Assembly: GCF_026226775.1 (NCBI RefSeq)
Contig: NZ_JAKKOD010000001.1
Span: 793,501-857,500, forward strand
Origin: Avibacterium sp. 21-586
Lineage (GTDB): Bacteria > Pseudomonadota > Gammaproteobacteria > Enterobacterales > Pasteurellaceae
Direction of reading: 5' to 3'
DNA length: 64,000 nucleotides
Made by a program: the position numbers and the translations under genes
The notes under the pieces: model-generated
Told to the model about the DNA's origin: nothing
Databases searched by the model: none
The model's input: the letters and a program-made list of their open reading frames with translations, nothing else
Shown here: positions 56,345-64,000 of the stretch, in pieces
Numbering within the stretch: the first letter of the stretch is position 1
How the letters are laid out: every line of letters starts with the position of its first letter

Positions 56345-57984
56345 TATTCTGCTCCTAATTCTGCTACGGAAGTCGCAATGTAATAAGCTAACACTTCGCC
56401 TTTACCCGAGATCTCAACGTCAAACTGCAATGTTGAATAGCCTCCTTTTAAACGATGCGGACGGCTGTCATTAACGATTTTATCCCCTAAAATAACAGGC
56501 TCTCTGACCATCTCATTACGATGGCGTTTATAAGCAATGTGCTTGACGTGAGTTTGTGCAAAATCCTGCTGCAATTTATACGCCGTCATTGCTGTATAAC
56601 CTGGTAAGGTATTTAATCGTCCTATCCATTTAAAGGTTTTCCAATCATCACCCGCGTTCCATTGATAAATGCCCGATTCAGTCGCAAAATATAGTTCATC
56701 TTGATCACTACGATAAACCGCCTGTGGTTTTATCGAAAGGGTGGTTAAAGATTCAATTTGCACGTCTTCATAAATGCTATCTGGGATTTTAAACCGTAAG
56801 CTGTGCGTTTCAGTAAACCCAAAATAATACCCATCTTGTATGACACCAATCATTGTCCAAGGGGCAATCGCTTGCCACTGATCTTGCGTGAATAATTGTG
56901 TGGTAACAATTTTAGATTGATTACCCGAAAGCATAACCAACCCATCTTTGGTTGCGTAGAAACAAGCCCCATTGTATAGACAGGCTGACTGGTATGAGAT
57001 GATTGGGTGCGGTTCTTCGTGCAAGCTAATAGTTCTGCAACCTTGCGATTGGCACGGGCTTTCCATTTCGATAATCGCGGGATATTCATCGGTGAGAATA
57101 TAACCTACCCGTTCACCACATAAAAAGCGAATGGGCTTACCGTTGAAATGACCATAACGATAGGCTTCAGGAAAAGCGTGTGGCTTAAGTGGTTCACTTA
57201 ACCACAATTCCGTTCCCACTAAGCCGCCAAGCTGTCCATTTCCGCAATATTGCAGATCGGTCATCGTGTTTGGTGGCGGCTCATATTCTTCCGTAATGCA
57301 CGCATCGCCATAGGTGGTGTGTGGCTGATGAATATAATTTGCCGTGCCAAAATCAATCTCATCCAGCAATAAAAAGTGCGCATCGTAATCGGCTTTAGCA
57401 TCACCATAATCTAAGGGGGTTACCGCACAATATAACCGCACTTTAGCAATGTGATAGGTTGGAAAATTCGTTGGTAGTCCACTTAAAATGGTTGCTTTAT
57501 CATTGTGTGCATAAATCGCTTCACTCGGCAAGCTTGGGGCCGATTCAAAACCGAACTCATCAACAAGCGTGTAAATATATTGGCGCAGTTCTTGGTTGAA
57601 ATCTTGGCTTAATTCCCCCAAGAACTCGGCATTTGGCGGCGGTAATTCAATAGGAAACCCAAGCCGATTCCACTTTTCTTCGCAAGCGTGCTGTTTCTTT
57701 TGAATAACAGGATATGCTTTTACACCACTTGCTACGATAAAACAACAATCCGTATTGATCCGAGAAAAAGACGCCTTGCAATTTTCACTCACAAGATAAC
57801 AGCATTTATCGACAAAAATGGATTTTCCTGTTTTTTCACTGACTTTTTTATCGGTACGCCAAGGGCGTAACGTGCCACGAGAAAGATCGACATCTTCCGC
57901 CACTTGTGCCATCGCTTGATGTAAATTTTGTGCCTGATACTTTGGTGCAATCCCTCCAAAGTTTGTAAGTTTAATACCTGGCAT
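56344..57984 (-). CDS. Phage virion protein, probably a beta-propeller tail component
   Basis: This 546-residue protein starts MPGIKLTNFGGIAPKYQAQN and consists of repeated beta-rich blades with aromatic motifs (CLYNGACFYATKDGLVMLSG, ALYYGFTETHSL-like, QDELYFATESGIYQW). This pattern is known from tail-associated beta-propeller proteins of podoviruses. The C-terminus (TLQFDVEISGKGEVLAYYIA) is a beta-sandwich-like end. It is long, intact and first in the virion run after the lysis genes. It is tentatively structural. Confidence 0.7.
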   Translation of the reverse strand: MPGIKLTNFGGIAPKYQAQNLHQAMAQVAEDVDLSRGTLRPWRTDKKVSEKTGKSIFVDKCCYLVSENCKASFSRINTDCCFIVASGVKAYPVIQKKQHACEEKWNRLGFPIELPPPNAEFLGELSQDFNQELRQYIYTLVDEFGFESAPSLPSEAIYAHNDKATILSGLPTNFPTYHIAKVRLYCAVTPLDYGDAKADYDAHFLLLDEIDFGTANYIHQPHTTYGDACITEEYEPPPNTMTDLQYCGNGQLGGLVGTELWLSEPLKPHAFPEAYRYGHFNGKPIRFLCGERVGYILTDEYPAIIEMESPCQSQGCRTISLHEEPHPIISYQSACLYNGACFYATKDGLVMLSGNQSKIVTTQLFTQDQWQAIAPWTMIGVIQDGYYFGFTETHSLRFKIPDSIYEDVQIESLTTLSIKPQAVYRSDQDELYFATESGIYQWNAGDDWKTFKWIGRLNTLPGYTAMTAYKLQQDFAQTHVKHIAYKRHRNEMVREPVILGDKIVNDSRPHRLKGGYSTLQFDVEISGKGEVLAYYIATSVAELGAE

Positions 57985-58064
57985 AATTATGCACCTTAAA
58001 TGAAAAAGGCCTAAGGGTTGGGCTACTCCAGAATAGCGGAAAGCGTTGCCAAAGGCCGGATGTA

Positions 58065-58469
58065 TTAAGGATAAGCCGCTCTAAGTAATTCAAAATGCGG
58101 GCCATCGTAAAAACGTTCGTCTTCTGTTTTACCATTTTGATTCCAATCACCGCCCCAACGGATAGGAATATTTAACTCTTTCGCTGCTTGGAACATTGCT
58201 TGGGATATTTTTTGAAATTTCGCTTTATCTTGCCAGTCTAAAGGATAAGGAACAATATCAACGGCGTGGCCTGTAAGATGTCGGCTGTGCATTGTTTTGC
58301 TTGCCCCTTGTGCAACAAGTCGCTTTTGTTTGGCTTTACTGCAAATACCTTCAATCACGGTAAAATCGACTGCACTCAGCTGTAATGCTCGGCGAACCAC
58401 TTTGACTAAGTCTTGGTTAACACCTTTAAGACTTTCTTCGCTACGCTGACTAAACTTGAAATTATTCAA
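58065..58469 (-). CDS. Endolysin, M15-type L-Ala-D-Glu / D-Ala peptidase
   Basis: This 134-residue protein has the M15 zinc-peptidase pattern: SRHLTGHAVDIVPY (His-x6-Asp) and WGGDWNQN...FYDGPHFELL (His ligand). It cleaves peptide stems of peptidoglycan at the end of infection. It overlaps the holin gene by 8 bases. There is no signal peptide, so export depends on a holin. A hairpin at about 57998-58056 may terminate it. Confidence 0.88.
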   Translation of the reverse strand: MNNFKFSQRSEESLKGVNQDLVKVVRRALQLSAVDFTVIEGICSKAKQKRLVAQGASKTMHSRHLTGHAVDIVPYPLDWQDKAKFQKISQAMFQAAKELNIPIRWGGDWNQNGKTEDERFYDGPHFELLRAAYP

Positions 58470-58788
58470 TTTTCACCACCTTTTTATCCACATAGTGCTT
58501 AGCAAATAACCGCACTTGGTCTATTCCAAACATTGCGATAATTGCCCCTAGTGCGATGGCTAGTTTGGCTGGCATTTGGAAATACTCAAACAGACTTTCA
58601 CTTGCAATGGCAAGCGAACCACAAAGCAAGCATTCCACTAAAATTCTCCAGCACTTTCTTTCCTTTCCCACATAAACAATGCGCAAAAATGCAATGATAA
58701 ACGTGAGAAAAAAGTTATTAATTGAATTCATATGTAGCACTACCCAGCCCCAGATAGTCGCCCACACATCAGGATTTTTTATTGGCAT
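58462..58788 (-). CDS. Phage holin (lambda-type family)
   Basis: This 108-residue protein has three predicted membrane segments (SINNFFLTFIIAFLRIVYV, ILVECLLCGSLAIASESLF, LAIALGAIIAMFGIDQVRLF) and a short basic tail, as in lambda-family phage holins (start MPIKNPDVWATIWGWV). It makes the membrane holes that let the endolysin reach the wall. It overlaps the endolysin start, so the two form a lysis cassette. Confidence 0.85.
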   Translation of the reverse strand: MPIKNPDVWATIWGWVVLHMNSINNFFLTFIIAFLRIVYVGKERKCWRILVECLLCGSLAIASESLFEYFQMPAKLAIALGAIIAMFGIDQVRLFAKHYVDKKVVKIE

Positions 58789-58814
58789 TATTTTACCCCT
58801 CCCATTTTGGGGAA

Positions 58815-58845
58815 ATAAAAAACCAACTCCGCTGAGTTGGTTTAT
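58815..58845. terminator. Hairpin upstream of the lysis genes
   Basis: The stem AACCAACTC / GAGTTGGTT is flanked by an A6 run on its left. It overlaps the end of the cysteine-rich gene and may end transcription on the minus strand. Confidence 0.65.
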
Positions 58846-59015
58846 GACGTTTCATTACAATCACAATCTGGTTTGCACCTTGATGCAAGTTCCACAATTT
58901 GTCGCTCAATAACACGCTCTGTTGGACGGGGAATTTGGATTTTCTCTGCCAATCCCACATCTTTATTTTTACAACCGCACTTTTTGCATTTTTCTAAGAT
59001 TTTGCATTTACCCAT
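58842..59015 (-). CDS. Cysteine-rich small phage protein
   Basis: This 57-residue protein starts MGKCKILEKCKKCGCKNKDV, overlapping the previous stop by one base. It has a CKKCGC cluster near the start and CKPDCDC near the end, so it probably binds zinc. No family is recognised. A longer start at 59024 is possible but lies within the preceding gene. Confidence 0.6.
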   Translation of the reverse strand: MGKCKILEKCKKCGCKNKDVGLAEKIQIPRPTERVIERQIVELASRCKPDCDCNETS

Positions 59016-59293
59016 TAGATCCAAGCCTCCCCAATAAATGACCGTGTTTCCGTTGAGAAATCTCGCATTGTATCAATTTTTGCTTGAGCAATCCCTTGCT
59101 TAAAACGCTTTTCATACACTATTGCCATTTGTGGATCAGCAAATTCATATTGACGCATTAGCAATAATTCAGCCAACGCGCCATTCACCACCACATCGTG
59201 GTAGCGGTCGTAAATGAGCTTATCCACCTGGCAGGCCTGTTGCGTAGGTATGGCAAAATAATGCACAAAGAGATGCCGCTCCCTATCTTGCAT
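59015..59293 (-). CDS. Phage structural protein, N-terminally truncated
   Basis: This 92-residue remnant has the C-terminal pattern of a podovirus structural (head-tail/adaptor-type) protein: QQACQVDKLIYDRYHDVVVN, then GALAELLLMRQYEFADP and QGIAQAKIDTMRDFSTETRS. An in-frame stop lies 15 codons before the ATG, and the upstream DNA is occupied by the methyltransferase remnant on the other strand. It is probably a deletion scar at the point where the head genes were lost. Confidence 0.6.
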   Translation of the reverse strand: MQDRERHLFVHYFAIPTQQACQVDKLIYDRYHDVVVNGALAELLLMRQYEFADPQMAIVYEKRFKQGIAQAKIDTMRDFSTETRSFIGEAWI

Positions 59294-59298
59294 GTGGC

Positions 59299-59706
59299 AG
59301 CGAAACTCTTGTTGTACACGGAACGCAAGACCCCATCATCGCTAAAAATCAAGCTCATTGCTTGGGGAGAAATAACGGACAGGAAAACGTGTTATTTGAA
59401 GTCAAAGGTGCGGAAGCGGTAAGACTAGCGGACAAGCCGTTATCTCCTACTTTAAAAGCAAGAATGGGAACTGGTGGAAATAACGTCCCCTGCATTGCCA
59501 ACCTACTTTATGTCAGAAAGCTGACACCTAAAGAGTGCGAACGATTACAAGGATTTCCTGATGATTGGACGAAAATCCCCTATCGAAATAAACCCGCGGA
59601 ACAATGTCCTGATAGTCCACGTTATAAAGCGATTGGAAATAGTATGGCTGTGCCAGTTATGCGGTGGATTGGAACACGATTATCAGATTATTTACAACAA
59701 GCCTAA
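59299..59706 (+). pseudogene. dcm: C-terminal remnant of a DNA (cytosine-5) methyltransferase
   Basis: The frame reads LVVHGTQDPIIAKNQAHC, LGRNNGQENVLFEVKGAE, then RKLTPKECERLQGFPDDW and SPRYKAIGNSMAVPVMRWIG, the C-terminal third of a phage-type 5mC methyltransferase (motifs IX and X). The catalytic Pro-Cys domain is missing. The 5' boundary coincides with the truncated structural gene on the other strand. Confidence 0.8.
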
Positions 59707-59728
59707 CCTAGCAAGTTAGGCTTTTTTA
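59703..59728 (+). terminator. Terminator after the methyltransferase remnant
   Basis: The stem CCTAAC / GTTAGG is followed by T6. Confidence 0.75.
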
Positions 59729-59739
59729 TTGGAGAAAAT

Positions 59740-59829
59740 ATGGACAACGATGATAAACGTATCTTATTAGTGATGGCAGTGCTTTATTTATTGGCATTGC
59801 TTGCTTTTGTAGGGGTGCAGTGGCAATAA
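59740..59829 (+). CDS. Small single-pass membrane protein (29 residues)
   Basis: MDNDDKRILLVMAVLYLLAL then LAFVGVQWQ, preceded by GGAGAAAAT. It has an acidic N-terminus and one hydrophobic span. It is typical of small phage membrane proteins. Function is unknown. Confidence 0.5.
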   Translation: MDNDDKRILLVMAVLYLLALLAFVGVQWQ

Positions 59830-59845
59830 TAACGTGGGTAATCAA

Positions 59846-60433
59846 ATGGATATGGATAAATTAATCAAATCGAAAACAAGGGTAAAAGATTTTGGCGAAG
59901 TGTTTACTAGCGAAAAACTGGTCGCCAAAATGCTAAACCTACTTCAGCCAGGAACATTTATTTCTAGCACAAAATTCCTTGAGCCGGCGTGCGGAACAGG
60001 GAATTTTTTGTATCAGGTGCTAAACCGTAAACTTAGCGAAGTGCTTTATTCCGACAAAAAGCCTTATTACAAGGCACTGAATTTTTATTTATCAGTGGCG
60101 AGCCTTTATGGTGTGGATATTCAGCTCGATAACGTGCTGGAATGCCAATCACGGCTAAAAGCACTATTTTACGAACGCTTAGCAATGCTGAATATAAAGC
60201 CTAACGAAGGCTTGGTTGATACTATCTTAGGCAACAATATCAGACGTGGAAATGCGCTTAAAGATACATTTATGTTTCTCGACCTTGACGTGGTTTTCAA
60301 AGGCAGCCGCACGGACATTGATGTGCCACAAGATAGCTTTTGCCTGACGTTTTACAAAATCAATTTACAACACAACACCCAATCCATTCATTCGGTGAAG
60401 TTATTGCCGATAGAAGGGGAATTGGGGATTTAA
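59846..60433 (+). CDS. N6-adenine DNA methyltransferase, C-terminally truncated
   Basis: About 195 residues. It has KDFGEVFTSEKLVAKMLNLL and the SAM-binding motif FLEPACGTGNFLYQVL, as in N6-adenine methyltransferases with the EVFT leader. The catalytic NPPY/DPPY motif is not visible: the frame ends soon after FMFLDLDVVFKGSRTDIDVP. It is therefore probably inactive or requires another subunit. The upstream GTG at 59834 is an alternative start. It lies two genes from attR. Confidence 0.65.
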   Translation: MDMDKLIKSKTRVKDFGEVFTSEKLVAKMLNLLQPGTFISSTKFLEPACGTGNFLYQVLNRKLSEVLYSDKKPYYKALNFYLSVASLYGVDIQLDNVLECQSRLKALFYERLAMLNIKPNEGLVDTILGNNIRRGNALKDTFMFLDLDVVFKGSRTDIDVPQDSFCLTFYKINLQHNTQSIHSVKLLPIEGELGI

Positions 60434-60450
60434 GATTTAATGGAGAAAAT

Positions 60451-60660
60451 ATGGAAGATAGATTAATCACATTGAAAGAAGTTTCAGAAAGAACAAATAT
60501 TAGCCGAGCACATATTTATAATAAATGGAATGAGCGGAGCAAATATTACGATCCAAATTTTCCAAGACCAGTAATAAATGTTGGCAAGATGCTATTTTCT
60601 CATCTTGAGGTACAAGGGTATATTGACACATTGGTTAGCAAAGCTCGTCAGCTAGACTGA
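60451..60660 (+). CDS. AlpA-like excisionase/regulator of the prophage
   Basis: About 69 residues, MEDRLITLKEVSERTNISRA, after GGAGAAAAT. It has a MerR-like helix-turn-helix (LKEVSERTNISRAHIYNKW) and FPRPVINVGKMLFSHLEVQGY, typical of AlpA/excisionase proteins. A longer frame from 60340 lacks a ribosome site. It lies just inside attR, opposite the integrase end. Confidence 0.8.
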   Translation: MEDRLITLKEVSERTNISRAHIYNKWNERSKYYDPNFPRPVINVGKMLFSHLEVQGYIDTLVSKARQLD

Positions 60661-60683
60661 TGGGTAATATGGCTACAAATTAT

Positions 60684-60706
60684 TTTAGTATTACAATTAG
60701 TAATAC
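60684..60706. repeat. Right TTTAGTATTAC arm-type repeats
   Basis: TTTAGTATTAC (60684-60694) and TTAGTAATAC (60697-60706) match the left cluster at 39005-39104. Confidence 0.6.
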
Positions 60707-60766
60707 AAAACAAAAACAAGACAAGCTAAATCATTTAATAACAATACATTATAGTGACTTTACTAT

Positions 60767-60783
60767 TCCAGATAGTCGCACCA
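60767..60783 (+). repeat. attR of the tRNA-Val prophage
   Basis: TCCAGATAGTCGCACCA differs from the attL sequence at one position (C to A). Confidence 0.8.
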
Positions 60784-60985
60784 TTTCACCTTTCTCAGCC
60801 TATCGTAACTCATAAAAAAGTGCTACAAACCCAGTAAATATAAGCTTCTATTTGATTTTTACTAACACTTTTGTCTACTATGTCCAAGTTTTCGCCTTTA
60901 ATCGTCTCTAACCGAAGATTTTAGTAACCATTATAGTAGCTATATGCTAAATTTTTTTCCATAGTTACTAAAAAAGCTCTTAGAT

Positions 60986-61126
60986 ATGGCAAGAATTACC
61001 AAACCTTTAACCAATACAGAAGTTGAAAAAGTAAAAGCGAAAAATAAACCCTATAAATTGACTGATGGTAACGGCTTGTTTTTGTTGGTTTCTGTTTCAG
61101 GCATAAAAGCATGGCAATTTTATTAG
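60986..61126 (+). pseudogene. N-terminal remnant of another tyrosine integrase
   Basis: MARITKPLTNTEVEKVKAKN, then YKLTDGNGLFLLVSVSGIKA and WQFY before a stop. This is the start of an arm-binding domain like the other two integrases. No catalytic domain follows. Together with GTTACTA/TAGTAAC repeats just upstream it marks a lost tandem element beyond attR. Confidence 0.75.
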
Positions 61127-61409
61127 AACCATATTAGATTAGCAGTTATGTTAGTCCTAATAAAGCTCCATAATTATTCCTAATAAACACTTAGTAATGT
61201 TTACTAGCCTCATTGATACTTTATTTAATCCAATCAATCGCTGCCTATACTGGCATTTTTCTAACCTACACTCGTTTTAAACCCGTGTTAAAATTCTTTT
61301 AAAACTATCTGATACGCTTATTCTATGGTCAAACTCTGGTTTCTACAACGGTAGTCTATCATTTCCTCCAAGGATATACTAAGTGCTTTCCCCCATTTCT
61401 ATCTTAACC
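61127..61409. other. Intergenic region before the rrn operon
   Basis: AT-rich, with several copies of CCTAATAA-like sequence near 61155-61190. I see no gene. It may be flank DNA of the lost element. Confidence 0.4.
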
Positions 61410-61447
61410 ACACAAAAAAACGCCACTGAGTTCCCTCAATGGCGTTC
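61410..61447 (-). terminator. rrn operon terminator
   Basis: On the minus strand the stem AACGCCATTGAG / CTCAGTGGCGTT (one mismatch) is followed by T7. It lies 13 bases after the 5S gene. Confidence 0.88.
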
Positions 61448-61459
61448 TTCTTCATTCAA

Positions 61460-61576
61460 TACCTGGCGGTGCCCTACTCTCACATGGGAATATCCCACAC
61501 TACCATCGGCGTTACAGCGTTTCACTTCTAAGTTCGGCATGGATTTAGGTGGGTCCACTGCACTAACGCCGCCAAG
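61460..61576 (-). rRNA. rrf: 5S ribosomal RNA
   Basis: The minus strand reads TTGGCGGCGTTAGTGCAGTG, continues through the conserved CCGAACTTAGAAGTGAAACG and ends in GAGAGTAGGGCACCGCCAGG. The ends pair to close helix I. Length is about 117 bases. It is the last gene of the operon. Confidence 0.95.
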
Positions 61577-61701
61577 ATAATTCTTTCTATTCTTTAAGTC
61601 CTTTCTCTTAGTTCATAACTTCTATTATTTCGTTATCTCACTAAGCATTCTTACTCTTCCTTCTCAATCAAAAACAAGCCAAAACCCTTGAGCGTTGTAT
61701 A

Positions 61702-64000
<2,299 letters not shown>

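Larger units (their letters stand above)
38869..60783. mobile_element. Defective podovirus-like prophage integrated in tRNA-Val
   Basis: The element is bounded by TCCAGCTAGTCGCACCA (38869-38885) and TCCAGATAGTCGCACCA (60767-60783), 16 of 17 identical. The integrase gene lies next to the tRNA and an AlpA-type gene lies next to attR. The minus-strand genes cover lysis, tail and internal virion functions plus a giant polyvalent protein. No terminase, portal or major capsid is visible. The integrase has a nonsense codon and several genes are truncated. I infer a decayed prophage of about 21.9 kb. Confidence 0.8.

Overview
The window comes from a member of the Pasteurellaceae. Copies of the Haemophilus-type DNA uptake sequence AAGTGCGGT / ACCGCACTT are scattered through it, often as inverted pairs that double as transcription terminators. 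The core genes (corB/yfjD, ypjD, ffh, gmhA, mfd, pykA and an rrn operon) look Pasteurellaceae-like, and the DNA is AT-rich. I cannot name the species.

Layout. 1-8.9 kb is mostly core chromosome: the 3' end of a large repetitive secreted or adhesin-like gene, then yfjD-ypjD (minus strand) beside ffh, gmhA and mfd. At 8.9 kb lies tRNA-Ser(GGA). An integrated element of about 12.2 kb starts in its 3' end and is bounded by a 15-bp direct repeat (8999-9013 and 21207-21221). It carries an integrase, Ogr/Delta zinc fingers, two AlpA regulators, a P2-type major capsid protein without other head genes, a P4-like Ash/Icd immunity region, a D5-type primase-helicase and an iteron-like repeat block. It looks like a P4/PICI-like phage satellite. 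A complete IS3-family element sits in one of its genes. Beyond attR lies a second integrase, truncated by a decayed copy of the same IS.

22.5-34.2 kb is a type I-C CRISPR-Cas locus: 57 repeats by my count, a leader, and cas2-cas1-cas4-cas7-cas8c-cas5-cas3 on the minus strand. cas3 has a -1 frameshift in a six-G tract near its 3' end. The promoter region has a perfect CRP half-site pair, TGTGA-N6-TCACA. An IS481-family element is inserted upstream. Then come a lipoprotein with LEA-like repeats, a decayed nitroreductase gene and pykA.

38.8-60.8 kb is a second element in tRNA-Val(GAC), with a 17-bp att repeat carrying one mismatch. Its integrase has an in-frame stop. It holds part of a podovirus-like prophage: lysis genes, a probable beta-propeller virion protein, a glucosaminidase, a 2701-residue polyvalent protein with nuclease-like, metallopeptidase and two ADP-ribosyltransferase-like domains, small virion genes, an antirepressor, morons and methyltransferase remnants. 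No terminase, portal or capsid gene is visible, so it is probably defective. The window ends with an integrase remnant and the 3' half of an rrn operon (5S and most of 23S, minus strand).

How the parts fit: both tRNA genes are integration hot spots with tandem remnants. The two elements share a design: integrase at the tRNA end, AlpA-type regulator, integrase-arm-like repeats at both ends, and a structured-RNA candidate near the regulatory genes. The CRISPR array between them contains several families of related spacers, suggesting repeated attack by related phages.
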